DNA of 64,000 nt from Eulemur rufifrons. Lineage: Eukaryota > Chordata > Mammalia > Primates > Lemuridae. The DNA is taken from positions 11,212,193-11,276,192 of the forward strand of contig NC_091012.1 of NCBI RefSeq assembly GCF_041146395.1, given 5' to 3'. Positions 1 to 14,882 of the stretch are shown here, one piece after another. The notes under the pieces were generated by a model. The model was given only the letters and a program-made list of their open reading frames with translations. It had not been told where the DNA came from and ran no database searches. Each line of letters opens with the position of its first letter. Within the stretch, counting starts at the first letter, position 1. A program made the translations under genes and the position numbers.

Positions 1-64
1 CCATTTTTTCTTTCATAATGTTCAGCGTATTTATGATCCATGTTTGAAATTCTTCCTGTGCCAT
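1..64 (-). CDS. LINE-1 ORF1 protein, N-terminal start only (partial)
   Basis: The first ATG after the 5' UTR is at 64-62 on the minus strand and opens a frame to the window edge that reads MAQEEFQTWIINTLNIMKEK. A hydrophilic helical N-terminus fits the start of the ORF1p RNA-binding coiled-coil protein. Only about 21 codons are visible, so the identification rests on position after the LINE-1 5' UTR rather than on a domain. Confidence 0.5.
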   Translation of the reverse strand, partial: MAQEEFQTWIINTLNIMKEKM

Positions 65-1222
65 GTTGCTATTTGGAATCTGGTTTGTGTTAATTGGTGG
101 AGAACTAGTAATCCTCTTTGAGGGCAAGGTTTCAGCTTGATTCTTTATAGTCCCAGAGTTCTTTCACTGAGCCCTTCCCATCTGGATGAGTCCTTAAGAT
201 CCCTTCTTTCAGCTTTAGTCTGGATAGGGGCACGCCATGAGCACCAGATAAGCTGCGTCCTCTGTCACTAGGGGGAGCCCTTCGCATGTTGTTCAGGATT
301 TTGCTACCCCTGCTGGGGGGGCTGCTCCTCTTCCTCTCCCAAGGTGGTTTCCGTCTCTCTCTGCACGAAAGACAGTGGATAGGGGGAATGGAGTGGCACC
401 TTCGTTTGCCCAGTGCCCCAGCCGCTGCAGTTCCCGCAGGCAATGGTCCGCCCTGCCCCAATGTCTGCAAGGTCCATGCTCCACTCTCTCGCAACTGGGG
501 AACCACTCAGTGTTCACACAAAGGTGGAGCTCGTAGTGGGGGTCCGTGGACTAGGGAAGGGAGGTGCCCAGGGAGCTGCCCGGTACCCAATCGCTCCGCA
601 GCGTTTAGGCTGTGAAACCCGACAATGGCAGCCGCCCGTCTGCAGATCACTGTCTCTGGGGTTGAACGCTCAGGGACCGGCAGAGGCCAGAGGAGCCGGG
701 ACCGGGAGAATCCAGCCGCCCGCCTAAACGACACAGTTCGGCGTCTGCTAGAGCCGGACTGAAGCAGCCCTGCTGCCCGCGTATAGGAGACAGTTGCTAG
801 GCACCTCGGCTGTGCACAGCGCTCCAGGGTCCAAAATGCCTCCCGCTAATGTCTCCTCTCTGCAGAGCCCCACTTCTCCCGCGGCGATTCTGCACCGACT
901 TCAGGCAGATCCCCAATTGAGTGGGTGTGGAGGTCAGAGGGGGAGCAAGATGCTTTCCTGTGGGGCTGAACCCACCCCACTCTCTGGTGAGGTGGGTACA
1001 GCAGTCCTGCGCTCCCTTCTCTATTAACCTTCCCACCCTCTCCAGATATTCATGATTTATTTCTCAATCACCTCAGTCCTTTCTTGCTCTCTCTCTGTCC
1101 CACGCTGATTCTCCGTGGGTTCACACCGCCGTTCTTGTGGGGCAGTGAACCTCTAGCGTTGTGGCAGTCCGAGACCCATGCCTTCCACTCCGGGAGCACA
1201 AATCCAGGAGGTCACCACCATT

Positions 1223-1232
1223 CCGCCATCTT
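1223..1232 (-). promoter_or_regulatory. YY1 site of the LINE-1 promoter
   Basis: The minus strand reads AAGATGGCGG starting about 11 bases inside the LINE-1 5' end. In primate LINE-1s this position binds YY1 and sets the transcription start of the internal RNA polymerase II promoter. The motif is a perfect match, so the promoter may still be recognisable to the cell. Confidence 0.7.
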
Positions 1233-1242
1233 CGAGTCTCCC

Positions 1243-2850
1243 GAAAGTCATCTTATTTTTCATTAGAGAGTTTAAACCACTTATATTTAAAGTAACTTCT
1301 AAAGGATATGAATTTACCATTGAAATTTTTTAATTCTTGCCCATGTGCCCTGTATATACATTGTTCCTCATTGCCTGTCTTATTCTCTTTATTTTTATTT
1401 CCTTGATTTTGAAGTGACATGCTTTGATTGCTTTCCCATTTGCTTTTGCATACCTTCTACAGGCATTCTGTTTGTGACCACATTAGGAAATGGAGACTAA
1501 ATAATCTCTGTGTTATAACAACATATCTTAATCTCGTAACAGTTTCAATTAAATTAAATTAAAAACCTACATGTCTTAAAGTGCCACATGTTCTTATTAA
1601 TGTCACAAATTATACCTTTTATATTGTATATGTGAGAATAGATTTTTGCACATTTATGCTTTCAGTTTTTCTTTAATTCTATAGATTTATTATGAGGGTT
1701 TATGAACCATCATGATCAAATAGAATTCTATATCTGTTTATACATTTATCTTTAACACAAAGCTTTATGTTTTTAACTGTTTATAATGCTACCCAACATA
1801 ATTTTATTTTTCATCACAGTGGACCCCCTTTACATTTCTTCTGGCCTACTCCCACGGTGATGAACAGCATTGACTTTTGCTTAGCTTGGAAAATCTTTAA
1901 TTTTTCTCTTGTTTTTGAAAAAAAATATTTCCCAGAGGAAGCCCTCTTAGTTGGTAGTACTTTTTTTTTTTTTTTTTTTTTGTTATCACTCTGGCATTTA
2001 GAAAATTCTCAGCTGCCTTATTCTCCAAATAATCTTTCTGCCATTTTCCCACTATATTCTTCTTCTAGGAATCTTTCTTAGATATATTGGTCTACCTGAC
2101 TGTGTCCAATACGTTCCATACTCCACCTTCAGTTGTGTCCCTTTTAAAATTTTGCTTCCATGACTCAATATTTATAAATGAAATGTCTTCAACTTTCTGA
2201 TTCTTCTGCTTCATTAAGTGTGCTTCTGTGCTTCTCTAGTGAATTTTTCATCTCAGTTATTATATTCTTCAGCTCTAAAATTTGTGTTGGGTTCTTGTTA
2301 TAGGTTTTATGTCTGTTAATATCTCAGTTTCTTCAGGCATCATTTTGCAGATTTTGTTGTCTGTGTTTTGTTTTTCTTGTAGGGGATGTTTCAGATGATT
2401 ATTTCTAAGGTTTTTCAGGTACTCCAAATATCTCCATTTCATAAGCATTGGTTCCTGGAGATTTATGTTTTTTGTTGCTGTGGGATAGGTTTTGTGAATC
2501 CTCTGCATTCCCTGAAATCTTGTGATAAGTACAGTTAATTTTATCTTTGTTTTTACTTATACATTGTAATTTTGTGTGACAATATTCAACTCTGGTCACT
2601 TTAACATAGTATGATTTAATATTTAAATATGAATTAGCAATTTATCCAGTGCTAAAATAATTCTCTATGTGTTTGCTTGCCTGTGTGAGTAATAATTATG
2701 TCAAGTTTGTTTCAAACTTACTTATTTGTTTTCTTGGTTTGTGGTCTATAATTCTTTCATCTTTACTGGGTGAGTAGTCATAAAAATTATAATTTCAGCA
2801 GTTCTTTATTGCTGAATGTATATTATATTTGTGTGAGAGAAATAATCATG
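1243..2850 (-). repeat. AT-rich stretch, probably decayed antisense LINE-1
   Basis: Sequence is AT-rich with a T22-like run near 1961-1981. The part around 2200-2520 resembles the complement of the 5' UTR/ORF1 area of old LINE-1 or HAL1 elements. No open frame or splice signal stands out. The assignment is by resemblance and would need a repeat-library search. Confidence 0.35.
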
Positions 2851-2852
2851 TA

Positions 2853-3945
2853 AGGAGACTTCAAGATGGCTGATGAGAATCAAGGCTTGTCAGAGCATTC
2901 AAGTAGAACAGTTGATAATTTAACAGAGGGGAGTAGAGGATGATTCCTGGTAAGCAGTAGACCATACAGTCTGAAACAAGTGGAGTCTGGGACACTAACA
3001 GCAGGTACTGAGCAGCTGAGAAGAGAGGAGGATAAAAGGTAGGAACTGGCACAAACAAAATCACAGGACTTCTGGAGCCCAGGGAAAAAGTAAGGGATTT
3101 TGACCTCCCCCACCCAGGTGCCTCAGGCTTGCAATACGATGCATGTCTCTCATCCCATGGTAGTGTACTATGAGCTACAAGAGGGCCAGCATCACTGCAC
3201 CTGGACACCCCCTCATCTGCACCTGATACACTCCAGGCATCCCAGGAAGTAATTTTGGCTTAAGGTTCTCATAGCTGTGTGACCACACTCACCCCATAGC
3301 AACTGCCAAAGCAGCTTGCACTGAGTGACTAAGCCTGCCTTGGGCATCGGGTAGCACACTTCCAGCAAAAGCTCCACTGAGTGACTGAGCACTCCTTCAG
3401 CAATGGGGTGCAAACTACCAGCCAAGCCTGCCTTGGAAAGTGTATCTGGTGCTGCAACTCAGAGAGGAGGAGGGTAGCCTGGCACTCACTCTTCCTGAGA
3501 GTGTTACAGGAAGACCATGGCCCCTTCTCGCCACCATAGCTGATGCTGGAATTCTCTGTGCTGAGATGCCCAGCTCTCAGTGCTATGGGTGCTTTTTCAC
3601 CTGGCTCAGCTTGTGATCTTCCCATTGAAAGGCACTTGGTGCATCTGTCTGCTGACACACAGTCAACAGGATGAGAAGCATTTGGGAAGGGTCCCAGTTT
3701 CAAAATCAGGCAGGGAATGAAAGTTCATGTCCATTGGGAGGGTGTGGAGGAGAAAAGGAAAACAGTGGTCTATCAATGTTCCCCCACCAAACCTCCCCTG
3801 GAGAACTGCCATATTGGATTTTGCTGAACCAGGGAGAATCAATTTGCATAAGTACTGGTTCCCATGGTAAATAAATACATCTGGTGCCTGCATCTCAATT
3901 AGAGAAGCTGCCCACAACACCACTCACTTTTGTTTTTGAATTCTA
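2853..3945 (+). mobile_element. Ancient LINE-1 5' UTR, sense
   Basis: Starts with GGAGACTTCAAGATGGCTGA, a LINE-1-type 5' terminus containing a YY1-like site (2863-2872), and continues as GC-richer sequence with the cadence of an old LINE-1 5' UTR. Within it, roughly 3295-3440 shows an internal repeat of about 60 bp sharing 'cactgagtgact' and 'agcctgccttgg'. It stops near 3945 where AT-rich sequence resumes; no ORF1 follows, so the copy is 3' truncated or rearranged. Confidence 0.55.
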
Positions 3946-4035
3946 TAAATTTTTATTTCACTTTGTTAATGTAAATTTATAATACAAATATATAAAAATA
4001 TAATAAATTGTTACTATGAGTTTGGGGAAATAATA

Positions 4036-4186
4036 ATTTTTTTTTATTTCAGCTTATTATGGGGGTACAAAAGTTCAGGTTATATATATTGCCCATGTCC
4101 CGCCCATACTCCCAAGTCAGAGCTTCAAGCATGTCCATTCCCCAGATAGTGTGCATTGCATTCGTCATGTAGTTATACCCCCATCC
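4036..4186 (-). mobile_element. LINE-1 3' UTR end, heavily 5' truncated
   Basis: A T-run at 4036-4045 is followed by the complement of the strepsirrhine LINE-1 3' terminus ('ttattatgggggtacaaaag', 'tcagagcttcaagcatgtcc', 'cccagatagtgtgcattgca'). Only about 140 bp of 3' UTR was inserted. The same terminus recurs at 11645, 11965, 41370, 50527 and 56520, which makes identification firm. Confidence 0.8.
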
Positions 4187-4419
4187 CATCATTAAGCATA
4201 ATGTCATCAAGATTTATCTCTACTGTGCGTGTTACTAGATTATTTGTTTTATTAAAGCTCAGAAATAATCCACTATTTCTAAATTTCAAATTGTATTTAT
4301 CCTTTCATTTGGTAAGGGCAATTTTGTTTTCTTTCATCTGCTGGCCTTTGTGAATAATGATGAAATAAATATGAGTGTGAAGATACCTTTTAATTTTACA
4401 ACCTATGCAAGAGTTTATA

Positions 4420-5920
4420 TTTGTGTTTCTTTCTGATTCATTGGTCCAGTTTTCTGTCTTTCTGCCAGTAGAAAACTTCATTGACTACTGTAGATTTTCA
4501 ATGTTTTAAAATGGGGAAGTATGGTACCAATAGCGTTTTTTCACTTTTTGATGATTGTTCAGATCTGTGTGGTCTCTTGAGATTCCATATTATTTTTGGG
4601 TTTGCTGTTTCTCTTTTTGAAAAAATTAAATTGAGAATTTGAAAGGAATTGCATTGAATCTGTAGACCACTATCGACATCTTCACAGCATTAAGTCTTCT
4701 TCTCTTGAACAAGAACGTGTTCAAAAGTGTGTTATTTTAATATATTTGTGAATTTTTCTGTATTTCTTCTGTTATTTATTTACAGTTTCATTCCATTCTG
4801 GTCAGAAATTAAAGTGTGTAAAATTTCAGTTTTCTAAAATTGGTTAAGACTTGCTTTGTGGCCAAACAGGTAGTTTTTTGGAAGAATGTTTTATGAGGTA
4901 TCAAGAAGCTTGTATGTTCTATTATTATTCTGTAGAGTGTTCTCTATATATCTGTTAGGTCTAATTGCTCTGCGGTGTTTTCAAATCTTCTGTTTTCTTA
5001 TTATTAATTTGACTGGCTTTATTATTATTTAAAGTGGAATATCAATGTATCCTATTATTTTGCTGTCCATTTCTTGCTTCAATTGTGTCAATATTTTCTT
5101 TATATATTTGCGAACCTTGATGTGAGATAAAGATAGATATCATATATATGTCTTATTTTCATGGGTTCTCAGTGAATGACCTCTTTTTATATTAAATGTC
5201 CTTGGTGTCTCTTGTGACAGTTTTGGCCTGAAGTATATTTTATAAACTGTAACATTTTTCACTTCAAATATAATATGCCTAATATAATTTTGAACTCCAC
5301 TGCTGTTATTTGCTTAAAGTTTTCATGGTATATCTTGTTATATTCTGCCAATTTTAGTCTATTGTTTTCACAAGATATGAAGTAAAGTCTCTTTAGAGAG
5401 AATATAGTTGGATTTTTTAATCCCTTTATTTAACTGTGTCTTCTGACTGGAAATACTAGTACATAAATATTTATATAATTTTCTCAAAGGGAAGGACTTA
5501 TAATTTCCCTAATATTAATTGTTTTATATAACTTTTGTCACTATTTTTTCTTTGTTTCTTCTTCATTATGTGCCACTAATATTTAGGGACATATTTTGTT
5601 TCTTTGTCCATCTTCCTTTGTGTATCTCTATAAACATTTTCCTGATGTTCACAGTGAGAATTACCTAAAGTCCTTTGAAGTTGCAAAATACATTGAACTG
5701 ATAAGTACTCAACTTCAGTTGCATACAAAAATTCTTAATCTTTATGTTTGCCCCCAACCTTATGATATTGATGTCAATAATTATGTATTTTTACATTGTA
5801 TATCAATTAACATATGGTAATGCTCTTTGTCAATTTTGTCTTTCAAATTTTATAGCATAAATAAATGTTTTTGTACCATCATTATAATACTGCAGAATTT
5901 TATTTTTGATATGTACACAC
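4420..5920 (-). repeat. Decayed antisense LINE-1 ORF2
   Basis: Scattered matches to complemented ORF2, such as 'gcattgaatctgtagaccac' near 4650 and 'gtgttctctatatatctgtt' near 4940, show old LINE-1 sequence broken by many stops and indels. No usable frame remains. Confidence 0.6.
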
Positions 5921-8545
<2,625 letters not shown>

Positions 8546-11164
8546 ACTACTTTACATATATAATAAATTTTGGAACAGATTCAATCAAAAATCAAGTATA
8601 AATAGATATCAGAGGATTCACAGTACAATGCACTAAGGCACTAACACATTCACCTATTTCTTTAAACCAGGTTGTTGATTATAGAGAATAATCCAGTTAA
8701 AATAGTTAGATTATTTTTTTGTCAGTTTGAAAAAAGAGAGAGATTTTTTGAGAGTTATACTTATATATTTTCTGGTCAGGGTGGGGTGAAAATGTAGCAA
8801 AGTATAATTTTTTGCATTTTTGACAAGCAAATATTGATGTGATTCAACTCTCAAAGCAGTAGATGTTATGAAATCATTCCTAGTAAGTATGTGAATGTGT
8901 GTGGTTAATGGTAGCTACATCACAGTTATTAGAAGTCTTTCTGTCTTAAGTAGGCATCATTCATGTACTTTTCCATGGAAAATTGAAATCACTGAAATGT
9001 AACATGTATGAAATGGAGAGGTGCTTTGCGGTTGACTTTTAACAAACAGTATTTTAAGTGATGTATAATGTAGGTATACAGACTAATATTCTTCTCATTA
9101 TAATCAGAATGAAACAATTACAATATTAGAAATAAATTGTTTTACTAATTGCAAATTACGATGATGAAATAGAGTGAATTTTGAAATATTTTTAGATTAC
9201 ATGTAAACTTAATTTGTTTTATTAAGTTAAAAAAGGTTTCTATTGTGTCAAACATGTTGTAGATTGAATGAAGTGTTATTTTCCCACTAACATTAACTTG
9301 TCTGATGTTACTCAGAGTTGGAGGTAATGGATTGTAAAAAGGTACAATTGGTTACAAACTAAAATGACGTCATTTGTGATCCTTTTTTTCAGTGGCTTTA
9401 ACTTTCTAATACTTCGAAGAATAATGTTCCCAAAAGTTTTATTATTTTTTATTATTTTTGCAATTACATTGTTACTGTAATGCTTATAATAAAGATTGTC
9501 CATTTAATGAAAAGCCATCCATTTCTGAACACTGAATGACTACTTGTTCCATTTTATTCTACATTTTTCTTTCAACATGCAACCTCTTTAGCCAGTGAAG
9601 CACAAATAAACACATTTTTTATTTACATGGAATCCAACATACAAATACATCATGGTTAAGATGAACTTTAGTTGTAATAGATTTACAGAGTAAGTAATTA
9701 TGTTTGTGTGAATGTGGATGTATACCTATTTTGAAAAGAAAAGAAGAAATATTGGAAAAAATAGGTAATTTCAAAAGTGTTGAGAATTTACTAGCAAATT
9801 AGAAACTTCAAAGATTCTAAAAGCAATTTTTTTTTTTTGCTTTATGTTGAATTAATTTGTTTAAAACCCTAAAGCTTCTAGTTCAGAACCTGCCCATGCC
9901 AGTGCTCTGTTCTTACATGCTTATTACTCATGCTAGGCCCGATGTATAATTTTATTATTTCAAAGTTCATTAAGTATTCTTTATATGACATGCTCTTCAA
10001 TTATAAGAATGATTTTTATAAAATTTAATAGTGCTCATGAAATAATCTGAAGGTATGAGTAATTCCACAGTGTATCAATTTCATTTTATTTACTTAGTAC
10101 ATCCTATATTTCCCTTCTAATTTGGGGAGTGTATTGAAAGTACTTTTGGTCACTGTTTCTTTTTCTTTTGGTCATTGACCTAATTGATTTATTGACGGTG
10201 TCAGCTAATTTGTTCAGGTAAACACTAAGAAGGATTTATAAATTATGGGATTGTTTTAATATTTAAATAGAAGGAACAAATACAGGACAGTGTAATGTAT
10301 GTAATAGATGCTTTATAATTAGCAATAAGTATTTCTGTGGGAATGAGTTTGTGGCTCTAGGTAAGAGATTGAAAATGTCCAGGGTGAAAAAATGGCACTG
10401 ATTTTGCATGTGGAGAGAAGAGACCTACAGAACAACCAACGCTTCGAATTTATAAGTGGAAAGTCTGCTTCCTTGATTTCATAATTTTCTCCAGTTTTTT
10501 TGCTATCTTTTTATCTTCATTCCCTTCTACAAATGTATCTAAGCCATTCTTCTTTCTGCCTATACTTGGGCTACAACTTTCTCACTGTTGTACTCACCCC
10601 CTGCCAGTTCACACAGTACTTTAGAAATTCTGATGAGAAGTGCAGAATTTTTTAACTTGGTGAAAAAATAATTTAACTAGAAAGTTTGAGGCCATTTATA
10701 GGTTATACATGCAGCATTCTGATTACTTAAGATTAGAGAGATTCAGTGTCCTAAGCTAAAAGTAAGAGCCTTAAAGTACAAAGAAAGATAAACAATTCTG
10801 AATGCCAGAGGATTAAATCAAGAACTCAGTATTGTTTGCTTTGTAAAAGCAAGATGTTATTAGATCCCAACATATAATGTCATAAATATGAAAACAATTA
10901 AATAAGAAAAGCATTAATAAGTGTGTGATGCATATGGTAAGCACTATATAAAGAAACATCAGAACTTGGCCATCTTTTAATAGAGAGTTTAGGTAAAGGA
11001 AGAAGTTTGAATTTAATTTTCTATCAATTACTTATAGTACAACATATGTATCCACCTAGAATCTACTTATGGGTGTGTATTTTCAGTGTATTTTTAGAAT
11101 TTAATAGAATGATTTATGTGGATTTAAAATTTGGAATCATCTTTCTTTACCTGATATTTCAATG
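8546..11164. other. No recognisable feature
   Basis: AT-rich sequence downstream of the zinc-finger exon. No long frame, splice pair, SINE or LINE signature was recognised on either strand. It probably includes 3' flank and very old repeats. Confidence 0.5.
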
Positions 11165-11440
11165 TTAGAGAATTTATTTTACATGACTTTATTTCAGTTC
11201 GTACAGTACATAGTACACAGTTTTCATTTTCAGTCATCTAACTTTGGCCAACAATTTGGTCATTCTCTCTAGAGGGATCTCGGATCATGGCAGCTTTTTG
11301 ATTGAAAACTTCATCAGTGATTTGCCATGCAATCTTCTTTTCTGTGCTGACAGTGGCCAGAGGTGGGACACTGAGCACTACATATCTCTTTAGTGTCTTC
11401 CATACCATAATCATCAACACCAAGAAGTCCAGTTGTCCTT
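11165..11440 (-). pseudogene. 3' fragment of a processed mRNA, parent not recognised
   Basis: On the minus strand a frame of about 60 codons (11423 to 11238) ends in TAG with the C-terminus AAMIRDPSRENDQIVGQS, followed about 50 bases later by AATAAA (near 11180). Coding-like tail plus polyadenylation signal with no visible intron suggests a truncated retrocopy. The upstream part is not clearly in frame. I do not recognise the parent protein. Confidence 0.4.
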
Positions 11441-11644
11441 AGCTTAAAATAATAGCATTAAAGCACTTTTCATATTCTGTGCTGGATTCTGAATCTGCTG
11501 GTAAATATCAGAGTTCCCTTGTTTATGACTGACAAATAGAATAACAAAAACAGCAGTAAAGCTATATATTTTTGATAGTGTTCAGTTAAGCTCATGACAA
11601 AGATCCAGGCTCAGCATTTAGAACAATCTGTACTTCAAAGATTT

Positions 11645-11783
11645 TTATTGATTTTTTTTTATTTGTTTTTTTTTTTCATCTTATTGTTATGGGGGATACA
11701 GAATTGCAGGTTACATATGTTGCCCATGTACCACCTTTCTCCCCAAGTCAGAGCTCCAGGCGTGTCTGTTCCCCAGATAGTGT
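11645..11783 (-). mobile_element. LINE-1 3' end, severely truncated
   Basis: A T-rich tail (11651-11679) leads into the complement of the LINE-1 3' terminus ('catcttattgttatggggga', 'cagagctccaggcgtgtctg', 'ccccagatagtgtgcg'). Only about 110 bp of the element was copied. Confidence 0.85.
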
Positions 11784-11945
11784 GCGTATATATGTATTTC
11801 TCATGTAAAATGTGATGTTTTGAAATATATATACATACACACACCCATTGTCTAATGCTTATTCTAGCTAATTGACAGATGCTTTAATTCTCATAGTTAT
11901 CACCTTTGTGGTGAAGAACACTTATCATTGACTGTCTCAGCATAT

Positions 11946-14480
11946 ATTTTTTTTAATTTTTATTTTTTTATTCTTATTTCAGCATATTGTGGGGGTAAAA
12001 AAGTTTAGGTTACGTATATTGCCCTTACCCCCCCCCCCACCGAGTCAGAGCTTCAAACGTGTCCATCCCCTAGACAGTGAGTGTCACACTCATTATGTAT
12101 GTATACACCCATCCCCTCCCCCACCCACATCTGTCCGACACCCGATTAATGTTATTCTTAAATGTGCTCTTAGGTGATGATCATTGAAACCAATTTGATG
12201 GTGAGTACATGTGGTGCTTATTTTTCCATTCTTGTGATACTTTACTTAGTGGAATGGGTTCCAACTCTTTCCAAGAAAATACAAGAGGTACTATATCACC
12301 ATTGTTTCTTATAGCAGAGTAGTACTTCATGGTATACATATACCACATTTTATTAATCCACTCATGTATTGATGGATGGGCACTTGGGTTTTTTCCACAT
12401 CTTCGCAATTGTGAATTGTGCTGGTATAAACATTCGGGTGCAGATATCTTTGTTGTAGAATTTCTTTTGTTCTTTTGGGTAAATGCCCAGTAATGGGATT
12501 CCTGGATCAAATGGTAGATCTACTTGTGTCTGTTTAAGGTATCTCCATTTTGCTTTCCACAGAGATTGCACTAGTTTGAAGTCCCACCAGCACTGTATGA
12601 GTGTTCCTGTCTCTCGGCATCCACGCCAGCATTTGTTATGGGACTTTTTGATAAAGACCATTCTCACTGGAGTTAAGTGATATCTCAGTGTGGTTTTGAT
12701 TTGCATTTCCCTGATGATTAGAGAGGTTATGGATTTGTTTCATGTGTTTGTTGGCCATTCTTCTGTCTTCTTTTGAAAAATCTCTGTTCATGTCCTTTGC
12801 CCACTTTTTGATAGGTTGTTTGATTTGCTGATTTACCTGAGTTCTAAATAGATTCTAGTTATCAGTCCTTTGTCAGATGTGTAGCATGCAAAAACTTTTT
12901 TTCCATTCTGTAATTTGTCTATTTACGCTCATGACGGTTTTTCTGGCTGTGCAGAAGCTTTTTAATTTAATCAGGTCCCATTTATTTATTTTTCTTGTTG
13001 CTGTGATTGCCTTCGTGGTCTTCTTCATAAATTCTTTGCCTAGGCCAATGTCTATAAGAGTCTTTCCCACATTTTCTTCTAGAATTCTAATCGTTTCACA
13101 CTTAAGGTTTAAGTCTGTTATCCACCGTGATTTGATTTTTGTGAGAGGTAAAATGGTGGGTCCTGTTTCAGTCTTCTACATGTGGCTATCCAGGTTTCCC
13201 AGCAGCATTTATTGAATAAGGATTCTTTTCCCCAGAGTATGTTTTTGTCTGCTTTGTCAAAGATTACAAGGCTATATGAGGATGGTTTTATATCTGGATT
13301 CTTGATTCTGTTCCACTGGTCTGTGTACCTGTATTTGTGCCAATACCAAGCTGTTTTAATAACCACAGCTTGGTTGTATAGTTTGAAGTCTGGTAAATTA
13401 ATACCTCCCATTTTGTTCTTATTGCTTAAAATTGCTTCTGCCAAATGAGGTCTCCTCTGGTTCCATACAAAGCATAAAATTATTTTTTCTATATCTGTGA
13501 AAAATGATGTTGGTAATTTAATAGGGATTACATTGAATCTGTAGATCACTTTGGGTAGTATCGACATTTTAACAGTGTTGATTCTTCTGATCTATGAGCA
13601 TGGTATGGTTTTTCACCTATTTCCATGTTCTGCAATTTCCTTCCTCAGTGTTTGATTGTTCTCCCTGTAGAGGTCTTTTACCTCCTTAGTTAAATGTATT
13701 CCTATGTTTTTTACTTTCTTTGTTGCTATTGTAAAGGGTACTGAGTCTTTGATTTGGTTCTCTGTTGACTGTTATTGGCATATATGAATGCCTCTGATTT
13801 GTGTGTATTGATTTTGTATCCTGACACTCTACTGAATTAATTTATCAGTTCCATGAGTCTCTTGGTTGAATCCTTTGGGTTTTCTAGATATAATATCATA
13901 TAATCTGCAAGGAGTTAGAGTTTGATCTCTTCTGTCCCCATTTGGACACCCTTCATTCTGCTCTCTTGCCTGATTGCTATTACAGGGACTTCCAGCACTA
14001 TGCTGAATAGCAGTGGGGACAGTGGGAAACCTTGTCTGGTTCCAGTGCTGAATCAGAAGGCTTTCAAATTTTCCCCATTCAGAATGATGTTGGCTGTGAA
14101 TTTTTCATATATGGCTTGTATTATTTTTAGGGAGGCTCTGTCTATGCCTATTTTGTTAAGCATTCTGATCATAAAAGGGTGTTGAATTTTTTCAAATGCT
14201 TTTTCTGCATCTATGGAGAGGATCATATGGTCTTTGTTTTTGCTTCTATTTATGTGGTGTATTACCTTTATAGATTTATGTAAGTTGAACCGTCCCTACA
14301 TCTCTGGGATGAAGCCCACTTGGTCATGATGGATTATTTCGTTGATAATCACCTGGATTGGATTTGCTAGGATTTTATTGAGAATTTTTCCATCTATATT
14401 AATGAGGGATATTAGTCGGTGGTTTTATATTTTTATTGCATCCTTTCCAGGTTTTGGTATTAGAGTTATGCTGGCTTCAG
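11946..14480 (-). mobile_element. LINE-1, 3' UTR and C-terminal half of ORF2, antisense
   Basis: From a T-rich tail at 11946-11975 the minus strand carries the 3' UTR (to about 12180) and then ORF2 read backwards to the reverse transcriptase domain ('aaaacctggaaaggatgcaa' on the minus strand near 14450). Frames at 12181-12706 and 13118-13567 show typical ORF2 text ([33 protein letters not shown]), broken by frameshifts. The zinc-knuckle area survives in part. This copy is joined at 14480 to an inverted upstream piece. Confidence 0.9.
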
Positions 14481-14882
14481 TTATACTATGCATATTCTCA
14501 AATCACAGTGGAAAAGTAGAAATCAACCCTAACAGAAATTCTTGTTTCTACTCAAAGTCATGGAAGCTAAACAATCTTCTCCTGAACGATCATTTCATAA
14601 ATGAGGAAATCAAGATGGAAATCAAAAGATTCTTTGAATTAAATGACAAAGGAGACACAAGTTATCAAAATCTGTGGGACACAGCTAAAGCAGTCCTGAG
14701 AGGAAAGTTTATTTCCATAAATGCCTCTATCAAAAAGACAGAAAATTTACAAATAGACAACCTAATGAATAGACTCAAAGAGCTGGAGAAAGAAGAACAG
14801 ACTGACCCCAAACTCAGCAGAAGGAGTGAAATTAATAAAATCAAATCAGAACTAAATGAAGTGAACAACAGGCAATTTTAAA
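14481..14882 (+). mobile_element. Inverted 5' segment of the same LINE-1 (end of endonuclease domain and linker of ORF2)
   Basis: This plus-strand piece encodes [20 protein letters not shown] and [20 protein letters not shown], the ORF2 region between the endonuclease and reverse transcriptase domains. It lies next to the minus-strand RT piece in the opposite orientation. In ORF2 it maps upstream of the RT piece, as expected for a 5' inversion by twin priming. Confidence 0.85.

Larger units (their letters stand above)
1..1242 (-). mobile_element. 5' end of a full-length-type LINE-1 (5' UTR plus start of ORF1)
   Basis: Read on the minus strand, this begins GGGAGACTCGAAGATGGCGG at 1242, the classic LINE-1 5' terminus with a YY1 site just inside it, and continues as about 1.2 kb of GC-rich, CpG-bearing 5' UTR before an ORF1-like start near position 64. 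The element then leaves the window to the left, so its 3' part is unseen. Most LINE-1 copies are truncated at the 5' end, so a preserved 5' end marks a once full-length insertion. Several frames of 60 to 125 codons on both strands are open because of GC richness and are not genes. Whether ORF1 and ORF2 are intact cannot be judged here. Confidence 0.85.

Noticed and set aside
132..1027. Multiple overlapping GC-rich frames at the left edge as a possible gene or CpG-island promoter of a host gene
   Set aside because: The whole block aligns to a LINE-1 5' UTR with its terminal YY1 site; no splice-linked exon is visible.
5596..5820. 74-codon frame before the zinc-finger exon as a possible KRAB exon
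   Set aside because: It lacks the KRAB-A landmarks (VTFxDVAV/I, FSxEEW, LYRxVMLENY) and lies in AT-rich LINE-1-like sequence.
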